From NCBI GenBank assembly GCA_946885845.1, contig CAMPHJ010000018.1, positions 1 to 37,908 of the forward strand: DNA of 37,908 nucleotides, given 5' to 3'. Made by a program: the position numbers and the translations under genes. Under the pieces are notes generated by a model. It was not told the origin of the DNA. It searched no databases and worked only from the letters and a program-made list of their open reading frames with translations. The DNA is from an uncultured Sphingobium sp. Lineage in GTDB: Bacteria; Pseudomonadota; Alphaproteobacteria; Sphingomonadales; Sphingomonadaceae. Of the stretch, positions 15,449 through 23,932 are shown one piece after another; the stretch's first letter is position 1; every line of letters begins with the position of its first letter.

Positions 15449-16657
15449 ATGTCCGAAGAATTTTACCGCATGAAACGCCTGCCGCCCTATGTCATCGCCG
15501 AAGTCAATGCGATGCGAGCGGCCGCGCGGGCGGCGGGCGAAGACATTATCGACCTGGGGATGGGCAATCCCGATCTGCCGCCGCCGGACCATGTCATCGC
15601 CAAGCTGTGCGAAGTGGCGCAGAAGCCCAGCGCGCATGGCTATTCCCAGTCGATGGGCATTCCCGGACTGCGCAAGGCGCAGGCAAATTATTACGGTCGC
15701 CGCTTTGGCGTCGACATTGACCCTGAAACCGAAGTCGTCGTGACGATGGGGTCGAAGGAGGGGCTGGCCAGCCTGGCCAACGCGATCACCGCGCCGGGCG
15801 ACGTCGTGCTTGCCCCGAACCCCAGCTACCCCATCCACATGTTCGGCTTCATCATCGCGGGTGCGACGATCCGGTCGGTGCCGACGACGCCGGACGAACA
15901 TTATTGGGAATCGCTGGAACGGGCGATGGCGTTCACCGTGCCGCGGCCCTCCATCCTGGTGGTTGGTTATCCAAGCAACCCGACAGCCGAAACGGTCGAT
16001 CTGGCCTTTTACGAGCGGTTGGTGGCGTGGGCGAAGGAGAACAACGTCTGGATTCTGTCCGACCTTGCCTATTCCGAACTTTATTATGACGGCAATCCCA
16101 CGCCTTCCATCCTTCAGGTGCCGGGGGCAAAGGATGTTGCGGTCGAATTTACGTCGCTCAGCAAGACCTATTCCATGGCCGGCTGGCGCATTGGCTTTGC
16201 CGTGGGCAACCGGAAACTGATCGCTGCGCTCAAGCGGGTGAAATCCTACCTGGACTATGGCGCGTTCACGCCGATCCAGGCGGCGGCCTGCGCTGCGCTC
16301 AACGGCCCGCAGGACATAGTGCAGAAGAATCGCGAACTTTATCACCGGCGGCGCGACGTCATGGTCGAAGCCTTTGGTCGCGCAGGTTGGGAAATCCCCG
16401 CGCCCAAGGCATCGATGTTCGCCTGGGCCCCCCTGCCGCCCGCACTGAAGGGCATGGGCAGCCTGGAATTTTCCAAGCAGCTGCTGACCCACGCTAAAGT
16501 CGCCGTCGCTCCCGGCGTTGGTTATGGCGAGGACGGGGAAGGCTATGTCCGCATTGCCATGGTCGAAAATGAGCAGCGGCTGCGGCAGGCGGCGCGCAAC
16601 ATCAAACAATATCTGAAATCCATGGGCATCAACACGCCTGCCAAGGGTGCCGCCTGA
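15449..16657 (+). CDS. alaC: Alanine-type aminotransferase (AlaC/AspC superfamily)
   Basis: 402 residues beginning MSEEFYRMKRLPPYVIAEVN, with AGGAAAG ahead of the ATG. PLP-binding Lys239 lies in TSLSKTYSMAGWRIGF. Other class I/II aminotransferase landmarks are DLGMGNPDLPPPDHV, NPSYPIHMFG and GYPSNPTAE. The overall match is close to E. coli AlaC, a glutamate-pyruvate aminotransferase; relatives are sometimes labelled LL-diaminopimelate aminotransferases. It is transcribed divergently from phaC and leads into a run of short coupled genes. Confidence 0.93.
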   Translation: MSEEFYRMKRLPPYVIAEVNAMRAAARAAGEDIIDLGMGNPDLPPPDHVIAKLCEVAQKPSAHGYSQSMGIPGLRKAQANYYGRRFGVDIDPETEVVVTMGSKEGLASLANAITAPGDVVLAPNPSYPIHMFGFIIAGATIRSVPTTPDEHYWESLERAMAFTVPRPSILVVGYPSNPTAETVDLAFYERLVAWAKENNVWILSDLAYSELYYDGNPTPSILQVPGAKDVAVEFTSLSKTYSMAGWRIGFAVGNRKLIAALKRVKSYLDYGAFTPIQAAACAALNGPQDIVQKNRELYHRRRDVMVEAFGRAGWEIPAPKASMFAWAPLPPALKGMGSLEFSKQLLTHAKVAVAPGVGYGEDGEGYVRIAMVENEQRLRQAARNIKQYLKSMGINTPAKGAA

Positions 16658-16689
16658 ACGAGGTTGACGGACAAGGCTATCAGCCGCAC

Positions 16690-16908
16690 GTGCTGGGGAG
16701 CGCGTGCGGCTGCATCGCCGCAACGTTATTCCTGATGGTATCGGCTGTCGTTTTTGTCGGATCGGTGTTTGGCGATTGCGCAATCGAGGCGGATTGCGCG
16801 CGACGGAATGACGCAGGTCAAATCCTGTGGATCGCGCCGCCTTCAGCCCTTGTCATTTTCTTCGCGATGCGCTGCTTTGTCGAAAAGCTGAAAGCAGGCA
16901 TGCGATGA
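16690..16908 (+). CDS. Small two-helix membrane protein, unknown
   Basis: 72 residues from GTG 16690, with hydrophobic segments near residues 5-27 (GCIAATLFLMVSAVVFVGSV) and 45-62 (ILWIAPPSALVIFFAMR). Four cysteines lie in the first half. The start is uncertain: the frame is open upstream into the end of alaC but has no ATG there. Its stop overlaps the next start as ATGA, so translation is probably coupled to the DUF2721 gene. I recognise no family. Confidence 0.6.
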   Translation: MLGSACGCIAATLFLMVSAVVFVGSVFGDCAIEADCARRNDAGQILWIAPPSALVIFFAMRCFVEKLKAGMR

Positions 16909-17399
16909 ACCCTTTTCCTCACTTTGCCGAACTGTCCCAGGTTTCACAGGTCGCGCAGACGATCCAACTGGCGCTGGCTCCGGTGTTCCTGCTGGCGGGG
17001 ATCGGCGCGTTCCTGAACGTCTGCGTAGGACGGCTTGCGCGCATCATCGACCGCGCGCGACGGGTGGAGGAACGCATCCTTACCAGCCGGGGCAAGGAAC
17101 ATGACCGCATGGTTGCGGAAATCCGGGTGCTCGATCGCCGGATGAGTGTGGTCAACAGCGCGATTTTCCTGACCGTGGTATCGGCCTGCGCGATCTGTCT
17201 GGTCGTCATCCTGTTGTTCGCGGGCAATCTGTTCGGGGCGCATGTCGGGACGCTGATAGCGATATTGTTCAGCCTGGCGATGCTGTTGCAGGCCGCCGCC
17301 TTTGGCACATTCATCCTGGAAATCCGGCTGGGTTCACGCATCATCCATATCCGCAACGAAGTGCTGTATCATGAGGCGGAGGCAGACGAAGCGTCATGA
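16905..17399 (+). CDS. DUF2721 membrane protein
   Basis: 164 residues from ATG 16905 with three hydrophobic segments: near residues 20-42 (LAPVFLLAGIGAFLNVCVGRL), and a pair in the second half (FLTVVSACAICLVVILLFAG, then LIAILFSLAMLLQAAAFGTF). Between them is a charged helical stretch rich in Arg and Glu (RIIDRARRVEERIL). This is the DUF2721 layout. Function is unknown. It overlaps both neighbours by ATGA, a strong sign that the three genes are made together. Confidence 0.82.
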   Translation: MNPFPHFAELSQVSQVAQTIQLALAPVFLLAGIGAFLNVCVGRLARIIDRARRVEERILTSRGKEHDRMVAEIRVLDRRMSVVNSAIFLTVVSACAICLVVILLFAGNLFGAHVGTLIAILFSLAMLLQAAAFGTFILEIRLGSRIIHIRNEVLYHEAEADEAS

Positions 17400-17932
17400 C
17401 GAAATTCACCGTCAACGACCGCCCGGTCCAATATCGGATGGACCCCGACACGCCTCTGCTATGGGCGCTGCGCGATGCATCCAACCTTACCGGAACCAAA
17501 TATGGCTGCGGCACGGGAGATTGCGGCGCGTGCACCGTCGACATCGACGGCGAAGCAGTCCGGTCGTGCCAGGTCACCATCCGCAATGCCGAAGGACGCT
17601 TCGTCACGACGATCGAAGGGCTGTCGCCTGACCGCGGCCATCCGTTGCAACAGGTGTTCGCCGCCGACAATGTGTCGCAATGCGGCTACTGCATCCCCGG
17701 CATGATCATGACCGCCGCCGTCCTGCTGAAACGGAATAACGACCCCAGCGACGACGAGATGGACGCGGCCATCACCAACATCTGCCGCTGCGGAATCTAT
17801 CCACGCCTGCGCGCCGCCATTCGCCGCGCGGGCCGCATCATGCGCGGCGAGGAACAGGTCGCCGCAGCGCCTCCCCCCGGCATTACGCCCGAAGATGCTG
17901 CACGCACCGTCCCGGCGCTGCGCAGGCCCTGA
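17396..17932 (+). CDS. Orphan [2Fe-2S] subunit, isoquinoline 1-oxidoreductase alpha-like
   Basis: 178 residues resembling the small subunit of molybdenum hydroxylases. The plant-type cluster is bound by Cys38, Cys43, Cys46 and Cys58; the second by Cys96, Cys99, Cys130 and Cys132 (CGYCIPGMIMTAAVLL and ICRCGIYPR). Such subunits pass electrons from a molybdopterin large subunit. No large subunit or maturation gene is adjacent; the downstream gene is convergent. The start overlaps the DUF2721 stop as ATGA. The partner may be encoded elsewhere, or the protein may act as a membrane-associated electron carrier. Confidence 0.9.
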   Translation: MTKFTVNDRPVQYRMDPDTPLLWALRDASNLTGTKYGCGTGDCGACTVDIDGEAVRSCQVTIRNAEGRFVTTIEGLSPDRGHPLQQVFAADNVSQCGYCIPGMIMTAAVLLKRNNDPSDDEMDAAITNICRCGIYPRLRAAIRRAGRIMRGEEQVAAAPPPGITPEDAARTVPALRRP

Positions 17933-17935
17933 CAT

Positions 17936-18745
17936 TCAGCCGAAGCGGTAGGCCGAGACGGTCCAGCCCAGCACGGTGCTGCGATGGTCCAGCCGTGCGG
18001 GGTCATCCGCGCCCGCGCCCAGCGCCACCATCAGCGGCAACAGATGTTCTTCACGCGGATGGGCGAACCGCGCTTCGGGCAATTGGTCCCAGGCGCTGAC
18101 GCGTGCTGCCCGTCGTTGCGGATCAGGATCGGTCACGGCGCTGGTCAGCGCATCATCCCATTCCACGGCGCGATCGGTCCCTTCCGGGCCACGCACGCGC
18201 ATGTTGTGGAAGCTCATTCCCGATCCGATGATCAACACACCCTCGTCCCGCAATCCCGCGAGGGCGCGCCCCGCCGCGATGTGAGCAGCCGGGTCAAGAT
18301 CGCGCCGCAAGGACAATTGCACGACGGGAATGCCCGCGTCAGGCAGTGCCACCTTCATCGGGATGAAGACGCCATGGTCCCAGCCGCGATCCGTTTCTTG
18401 CCCCACCGGGAAACCAGCGTCCCTCAACAGCGAAGCCACGCGATCTGCCAGCGCGGGATCGCCCGGCGCATCCCACCGCAAGGCGTAAGTGTGCGGCGGG
18501 AAGCCGCTATAGTCGAACAGCAGCGAAGGCTGGCTGCCGCCATGGACCGTGAAGGACGGCTCTTCCCAATGCGCCGATACGATCAGCATCGCCTTGGGCC
18601 GTTCGGGCAGGTCGGACATCAATCCGGTCAGATAGGCCTGCATCGGATGCCACATGGGATCGCTATGCAGCCGGTCGCCATCTGAAGGGTCCATGAAGAA
18701 GCACGGACCACCGCCATGCGGGATAAAGAGGCTGGGCTGTTTCAT
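17936..18745 (-). CDS. DODA-type extradiol ring-cleavage dioxygenase (YgiD-like)
   Basis: About 269 residues from ATG 18745 (MKQPSLFIPHGGGPCFF); the frame is open to a TTG at 18808 that would overlap the bphP stop. Metal-binding motifs of the class III extradiol family are visible: HGGGP near the start, SAHWEEP, and IIGSGMSFHNM. The E. coli relative cleaves DOPA to betalamic-acid-type products. The true substrate is not known. It follows bphO-bphP on the same strand after about 60 bases and may be part of that operon. Confidence 0.9.
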   Translation of the reverse strand: MKQPSLFIPHGGGPCFFMDPSDGDRLHSDPMWHPMQAYLTGLMSDLPERPKAMLIVSAHWEEPSFTVHGGSQPSLLFDYSGFPPHTYALRWDAPGDPALADRVASLLRDAGFPVGQETDRGWDHGVFIPMKVALPDAGIPVVQLSLRRDLDPAAHIAAGRALAGLRDEGVLIIGSGMSFHNMRVRGPEGTDRAVEWDDALTSAVTDPDPQRRAARVSAWDQLPEARFAHPREEHLLPLMVALGAGADDPARLDHRSTVLGWTVSAYRFG

Positions 18746-18804
18746 GATGCCTAGATCATGCACCTGGCCGCCATGCGCAACGGCCCGCGCGGAAACGTTG
18801 CGTT

Positions 18805-21381
18805 TCAATGTCCGACTTGGCTTTCCTCGATCAACGGAGCGATAACCTGGGCCAGCGTTGCCCCGGAATATGGTTTCTTGAGCAGAGTGACGTGGCTGTA
18901 ACGCGCAGGCAGTTCCAGCCCGTCGCCATAGCCGGTCGCGAAAATGAAGCTGACGCCCCGCTCCGTCAGCAGGTCCGCGATGGGCAGGCTGGTCTCATTC
19001 CCCAGGTTGAAATCGAGCACGGCGAGATCGACCTTATGCCGCGCGATCGCTTCGCGCGCGCGGTTGATGCTGGCTGCGGTCATGACCTCTGCGCCAAGAT
19101 CGCGCAGCGCATCCTCTCCATCCATGGCGATGATCATATTATCTTCGACCAACAGCACGGTGCGGCCCTTGAGCAATTCGGGCGTGGCGTCCGGCAGCGC
19201 CTGGGCGCGTTCCTTATGCACGATATCAGGCAGGACCGACGCCACATAGGTGGAGGGAATGCAGAAATGGGCTTCGACCCCCGCGAGCCGATAGGCCACT
19301 TCCGCCTTGCCGCCCAGATCATAGGGAATGGACCGTTCTATGACTGTCGACCCGAAACCCCGGCGGGTGGGCGCGACCACTGCGGGACCGCCATTTTCTA
19401 TCCAGTGGACCAGCAAGCTGCCATCGTCATCGACATGCCAGTCGATGGAGACCACGCCGCCATCCGACAATGCACCATATTTGGCCGCATTGGTCAAAAG
19501 CTCATGAATGACAAGCGCCATGACGGTGAAGGCGGAAGGCGTCAGCAGGATGTTGGGGCCGGTCAGTTTCACCCGATCCCGCCTTTCGCCAAGATAGGCG
19601 CCTGCCTCCACCTCGATCAGGTCGTATAATCGCGCGGGCGACCAGCGATCGGCCGTGATCTGGTCGTGCGCCCGCGCCAGGGCGTGGACGCGGCTTTCCA
19701 ATGTGCCGATAAATTCTTCCACCGATCCGGCGCTGCCGCGCGTCTGCGACAGCAGTCCCCGGATGACCGAAAGGATGTTGCGAACGCGGTGGTTGAGTTC
19801 GGCGATGAGAAGTTCCTGCTTCTCATGCGCCCGGTGCCGTTCCTCGTTCGCGGAATCCGACAGGCGCAGCACGACCTCCAGCAAGGCGGTGCGCAATGCT
19901 TCGGCGACGCGCAATTCGGGCGGCGTGAACGACACGGCGGTGCCCTTCACAAGTTGCGACCATTCCTCGAAACTTTTGCGTGGCGTCAGCCGGGGACCGT
20001 TCGGCCCATATTCGATATGCTTTTCCTGACTGCCCGCCCAGCGCACCGACCGTAGCTGTTCGGGCCTGAACAGCACCACATAGTCACGCGGGCGGCGCGA
20101 CAGCGGGATGGCGAGCAGCCCGGCGGCGCGATCGGCGAAGGCGGCCGCTTCGGGCATGATGCCGGACAGGTTGTCGGTGGTGTAGACCTGGCTGGCCGCA
20201 GTGCGGTTGAGCAGGTTGATCAGCACCGCGAAGGATGTTTCGTCAGGCGTCAATCCTGACAGCGTTATCTGGCCATCGATATAGACCCCCACGCCTTCGG
20301 CAGGAATAGTATCGAAAATGACATCGCCCAGCCACCGCGCATTGGACAGAAGATCGTTGTCCTGCGCGACCGCCGACATCAGCCTGTCAGCCACCTGCCG
20401 TGCCTTGCCCTCATAATCCGCGGCCTCGGCACGCTCGCGGCTTTCCAACATCATGGAGAATATCTGGCCGAACAGTTCGGCGGCGCTGCGTTGCGCGAAA
20501 CTGGGCAGGCGCGGGCCATAATGGTGGCAGGCGAACAGGCCCCACAACCTGCCCCCCACGATGATGGAAATGGAAAGCGACGCGCCAACGCCCATATTGC
20601 CGAGATATTCGATATGGATCGGGGAGACGGCCCGCAAAAGGCTGAGCGACATGTCGAGCGCCGCACCGGACGGGTCCAGCACCGGAACGACCGGCACCGG
20701 CTGCGCCTGAACATCCGCGATCACGCGGAAGATGTTACGCAAATAAAGCGCCCGTGCCTGCTGCGGGATGTCCGACGCGGGATAATGAAGCCCGAAAAAG
20801 CTGTCGATGCCCGGTCGCAAGGCTTCGGCTACGACTTCGCCGTCTCCACCTTCTGCAAAGCGGTAGACCATGACCCGGTCAAAGCCTGTCAGCGCCCGCA
20901 CCTGACGCGCGCCATCACGCAGGAACGCGGACATGCCATCGGTCTGCGCCAGCCGCGCCACCATCGAGCGGACCAGCCCGGTTGCCTCCATCTCATCGGC
21001 GCGGGCAGGCTCTGCCTCAATGACGACGAGCGAGCCGGAAAAATGCACGGCCACGTCGAAGGGTGGGCAACCATCGATCAGGACGAGGGAGAAAATCCGT
21101 TCGACCGCATCACCGCCCCGCAGCAGCGTGATGCGGTTGCGCAAGGTGTGGATCGCATCGGGACAGAAAATGTCGCTGATCGCGTAGCCCAACAGGTCCT
21201 GCGGGGTCAGCCGGATGAACTGGTCGATATTTGCCGATACGCGCGACACGAGCCAGTCCGAGGTCAGCGCGATCAGAAATCCGAAAGGCTGGATCATGCC
21301 TGGAACGTGGATCGGTTCGCGGTCGCAATTGCTGATGTCGACGGCGAAGTCCGCACCCTCTGGTTCCCGGCCATCAGCCAT
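18805..21381 (-). CDS. bphP: Bacteriophytochrome HWE-family histidine kinase with C-terminal receiver
   Basis: 858 residues: PAS (about 1-130), GAF (145-310), PHY (325-500), an HWE-type kinase, and a receiver domain (735-858). Cys19 in ISNCDREPIHVPGMIQPFG is the biliverdin attachment site. GAF shows YPASDIPQQARALY and ACHHYGPR; the PHY tongue has PRKSFEEW. The phospho-acceptor is His531 in ELNHRVRNIL, with HELLTNAAKYGAL and the HWxE-like HWIENGGP. The receiver Asp790 lies in AVLDFNLG. This is a red/far-red light sensor with a built-in receiver. It overlaps bphO by eight bases. Confidence 0.96.
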   Translation of the reverse strand: MADGREPEGADFAVDISNCDREPIHVPGMIQPFGFLIALTSDWLVSRVSANIDQFIRLTPQDLLGYAISDIFCPDAIHTLRNRITLLRGGDAVERIFSLVLIDGCPPFDVAVHFSGSLVVIEAEPARADEMEATGLVRSMVARLAQTDGMSAFLRDGARQVRALTGFDRVMVYRFAEGGDGEVVAEALRPGIDSFFGLHYPASDIPQQARALYLRNIFRVIADVQAQPVPVVPVLDPSGAALDMSLSLLRAVSPIHIEYLGNMGVGASLSISIIVGGRLWGLFACHHYGPRLPSFAQRSAAELFGQIFSMMLESRERAEAADYEGKARQVADRLMSAVAQDNDLLSNARWLGDVIFDTIPAEGVGVYIDGQITLSGLTPDETSFAVLINLLNRTAASQVYTTDNLSGIMPEAAAFADRAAGLLAIPLSRRPRDYVVLFRPEQLRSVRWAGSQEKHIEYGPNGPRLTPRKSFEEWSQLVKGTAVSFTPPELRVAEALRTALLEVVLRLSDSANEERHRAHEKQELLIAELNHRVRNILSVIRGLLSQTRGSAGSVEEFIGTLESRVHALARAHDQITADRWSPARLYDLIEVEAGAYLGERRDRVKLTGPNILLTPSAFTVMALVIHELLTNAAKYGALSDGGVVSIDWHVDDDGSLLVHWIENGGPAVVAPTRRGFGSTVIERSIPYDLGGKAEVAYRLAGVEAHFCIPSTYVASVLPDIVHKERAQALPDATPELLKGRTVLLVEDNMIIAMDGEDALRDLGAEVMTAASINRAREAIARHKVDLAVLDFNLGNETSLPIADLLTERGVSFIFATGYGDGLELPARYSHVTLLKKPYSGATLAQVIAPLIEESQVGH

Positions 21382-21913
21382 GCGTCATTGCCTGCTCACC
21401 GGAGGCAGCAGCGGCGAACAGCGCAAAGGCTGCTTGGGCCCCCTGCACTGCTTCGCCGATCCAGTCATCGCCTTCCCCTTCAGCCGCGGCGTCGAGCGAC
21501 TGCTGAAACGCTTGCCACTCGCCCTTTCCATGCACCGCCGAAAGATAGGCGCGAGGAAGATCGTCAGGCACCCGGCGCACGAGCACCGATCCGCCCAGCC
21601 GGGACCCTTCCAGCGCATAAAGCGCGCCCCAGCGGAATGCGTCACTGTCGGTTTCATGGATGCTCAGGCCTTCGGGCATGGGTTCACCCAGCGCCGTGAG
21701 ATCCTGCGCCAGCTTGGGCAATCGCGCCGCGTCGGGCCGGGCCATGGCCTCCAACGGGGCAAGCGCACGGGCATGAGCCTTTAAAAATGCGCCATAGCTT
21801 TCCGGCGTGTCCAGCGCGAATCGGGAAAACAGATCATCGACGCGCTGATGCCCAGCCATCGTGGCTTCGCGCAGGGCCTGTCGCACACGGCCAGCAATGG
21901 GCGTTCTTTTCAC
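21374..21913 (-). CDS. bphO: Bacterial heme oxygenase
   Basis: 179 residues, starting at GTG 21913 with AGGAACG about six bases upstream. The proximal heme ligand is probably His22 (MAGHQRVDDLF). The distal-helix segment GALYALEGSRLGGSVLVRR is typical of BphO-type enzymes. It opens heme to biliverdin, the chromophore of the adjacent bacteriophytochrome, whose start overlaps the bphO stop. Chromophore and photoreceptor are therefore made together. The upstream 240 bases, shared with a divergent RcnB-like gene, must hold both promoters. Confidence 0.94.
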   Translation of the reverse strand: MKRTPIAGRVRQALREATMAGHQRVDDLFSRFALDTPESYGAFLKAHARALAPLEAMARPDAARLPKLAQDLTALGEPMPEGLSIHETDSDAFRWGALYALEGSRLGGSVLVRRVPDDLPRAYLSAVHGKGEWQAFQQSLDAAAEGEGDDWIGEAVQGAQAAFALFAAAASGEQAMTHG

Positions 21914-22152
21914 TAGACGTTCCTAATGGCAGTTATTTGGTCGTGCCTTGATGCAAATCAGCTTATTCGGCTTAACCGTTCGGTTCGTGGGCTTTTTCTT
22001 TCCACACGAAGATGCCGAATCCGTTTTACCACGACCGTGCGCTAGCAATAGGACCCTTTCAAATAGCTGACAAACAAGTTCAGCCTCTCGACATGGTATC
22101 TAAAGTAACAAGGCAGCATGAGGGCGCGATGCCCTAAGGGAAAGCGAAGATC

Positions 22153-22980
22153 ATGTTGAAGAAAATCATGCTGATGGGATTGATGTCGGCGACGATATTG
22201 GGCGGAACTGCTCCTGCTTACGCCCAGCGCGGAGACGATGGGGGATGGCGCGTAAGAAGCGACCGACCTGCCGCCCGCGCCGATAGCGGACGGTCAGGCG
22301 GTGAAGCCCGTCAACGGGGCCAGGCCCAGCGGGTACAACAGCAGCGCCGTGACGATCGGCCTGCCGCCAGAGTGGTGCAGTCGCGGCCCCAGGCGCAATG
22401 GCAGGGTGACGGGCGCAGGTCCAATGACGCACGACCTGAACGCCGCGAAGGCTGGCGCGTGTTGCAGACATCACAGGAAAATCGGCGTGAAGTGCGGGAC
22501 GATCGGCGTGAAAATCGCCGGGACGACCGTCGCGATGATCGCCGTGGCGACAATCGCCGAGACGATCGCCGCGGCAATGACCGTTGGAATGACGGCGATC
22601 GGCGCTGGGGCGGCAATGCCGCTGTGGGTCGGCGGTACGATGATCGCACCCGCTGGAGCAGCCAGCGGCGCTGGGACAATGGCTGGCGGCAGGACCGCCG
22701 CTATGACTGGCGCAGCTATCGCTCGCATTATAGCGACCGCTACCGCGTCGGCCGCTATCACGCCCCGCGCGGATGGAATTACGGCTATAGCCGCTATTCG
22801 ATAGGTATCGTCCTCAACAGCCTGTTATTTTCCAACAGCTATTGGATCAACGACCCTTGGTCCTATCGCCTGCCGCCCGCTTATGGAACGCTGCGCTGGG
22901 TCCGCTATTATGACGACGCCCTGCTGGTCGACATTCGCGACGGCTATGTCGTCGATGTAATCCACGACTTCTTCTGGTGA
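22153..22980 (+). CDS. RcnB-like exported protein with Arg/Asp-rich repeats
   Basis: 275 residues. A signal peptide ends at AYAQ (about residue 25). A long low-complexity region follows, dominated by Arg, Asp, Gly and Gln, with period-four RRDD units around residues 118-142. The C-terminal domain (about 215-275) is RcnB-like: SYRLPPAYGTLRWVRYYDD, then LLVDIRDGYVVDVIHDFFW. E. coli RcnB is a periplasmic protein tuning nickel/cobalt export, but the many sphingomonad homologues have no proven function. It is divergent from bphO. Confidence 0.85.
   Translation: MLKKIMLMGLMSATILGGTAPAYAQRGDDGGWRVRSDRPAARADSGRSGGEARQRGQAQRVQQQRRDDRPAARVVQSRPQAQWQGDGRRSNDARPERREGWRVLQTSQENRREVRDDRRENRRDDRRDDRRGDNRRDDRRGNDRWNDGDRRWGGNAAVGRRYDDRTRWSSQRRWDNGWRQDRRYDWRSYRSHYSDRYRVGRYHAPRGWNYGYSRYSIGIVLNSLLFSNSYWINDPWSYRLPPAYGTLRWVRYYDDALLVDIRDGYVVDVIHDFFW
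22504..22578 (+). repeat. 12-bp period coding repeat in the RcnB-like gene
   Basis: Six imperfect units of 12 bases (consensus like CGCCGNGACGAT), with one extra AAT codon after the fourth, encode R-R-x-D/N tetrads. Such repeats can expand or contract and so vary between strains. Confidence 0.75.
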
Positions 22981-23024
22981 ACATAAGCGGGGATCGCGGT
23001 TCCTGAATCGCCTTTAGAAAGATT

Positions 23025-23060
23025 GGGTCCGAAGTCACAGGCTTCGGGCCCTTTTCATTT
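23025..23060 (+). terminator. Rho-independent terminator after the RcnB-like gene
   Basis: GGGTCCGAAG (23025-23034) pairs, with one G-U, to CTTCGGGCCC (23042-23051), followed by TTTTCATTT. It precedes the hydroxylase start at 23095, so that gene likely has its own promoter or read-through. Confidence 0.7.
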
Positions 23061-23094
23061 GCAGCCACGGGATCAACGGTGGCAGGAGGCTGTC

Positions 23095-23772
23095 ATGGCC
23101 GTAGAGATCGATGATGGAGGCGCAGCATCCGATGTCCGCGCGCGGATCGGACAGGCTGTGCGTGCCCGGCTGGACCGAAATCCGCTGGTCAGCCGGATCG
23201 ACGCCCCTAAACTGGAAATCTACGGACGCCGCGATTTTTTGAGCGAGGTCGAGTGCGCGGACCTGCGCGGCCTGATCGACGCCGATGCACAGCCTTCCAC
23301 CCTGTTTTCCGGTAGCGCCAATGCCGACTACCGGACCAGCCACAGCTGCAATCTGGACCCGGCCAACCCGCTGGTCATGGCGATCAGCGATCGTATCTGC
23401 GCACTGACCGGGCTGACCGCCGACCATGGCGAAACGCTGCAAGGCCAGCGCTATGCCCCAGGTCAGGAATATAAGGCGCATTGCGACTATTTCCCGGTCA
23501 GCGCCAGTTACTGGCCCGCCATGCGCAAAACCGGCGGGCAGAGGAGCTGGACCGCGATGATCTATCTGTCGCCCGTCAACGCCGGTGGCGAAACCCATTT
23601 TCCGCATTGCGAATTCATGGTGCCGCCGGTGGAAGGAATGATCCTGATCTGGAACAATATGAACCCCGACGGAGCGCCCAATCCCAACAGCCTGCACGCT
23701 GCCCGACCGGTGGCAAGCGGGATGAAATATGTGGTGACGAAATGGTTTCGCGAACGGCGCTGGACAGCCTGA
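23095..23772 (+). CDS. 2-oxoglutarate/Fe(II) oxygenase, prolyl 4-hydroxylase type
   Basis: 225 residues from ATG 23095, with CAGGAGG upstream. The double-stranded beta-helix core is complete: the iron ligands are His129 and Asp131 (YKAHCDYF) and His201 (NSLHAARPV), and Lys211 (GMKYVVTKW) should bind 2-oxoglutarate. The enzyme hydroxylates proline or a similar side chain using oxygen. The substrate is unknown. It stands between two RcnB-like exported proteins but has no signal peptide itself, so it acts in the cytoplasm. Confidence 0.9.
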   Translation: MAVEIDDGGAASDVRARIGQAVRARLDRNPLVSRIDAPKLEIYGRRDFLSEVECADLRGLIDADAQPSTLFSGSANADYRTSHSCNLDPANPLVMAISDRICALTGLTADHGETLQGQRYAPGQEYKAHCDYFPVSASYWPAMRKTGGQRSWTAMIYLSPVNAGGETHFPHCEFMVPPVEGMILIWNNMNPDGAPNPNSLHAARPVASGMKYVVTKWFRERRWTA

Positions 23773-23883
23773 GCGCTCTGCGCCCTCATCATCCTTGATA
23801 CACATTGCGACATAAATGACCGGTAGCTGACTGGCCTGTTCGCGGCCGGTTCAGCGGATGCCGGGCATAACCATCATGTTGGC

Positions 23884-23911
23884 GGCGGACCCTGCCAAAG
23901 GGTTAACCGCC
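23884..23911 (+). other. 5' leader hairpin of the second RcnB-like gene
   Basis: GGCGG (23884-23888) with CCGCC (23907-23911) encloses ACCCT (23889-23893) with AGGGT (23899-23903). It lies about ten bases before the ribosome binding site of the gene starting at 23933 and may affect translation or mRNA stability. Confidence 0.35.
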
Positions 23912-23932
23912 AAAGATGATGGGAGAAATGAT

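Noticed and set aside
15434..16783. 449-codon frame antisense to alaC
   Set aside because: alaC is certain on the plus strand; the antisense product has no motif or credible start.
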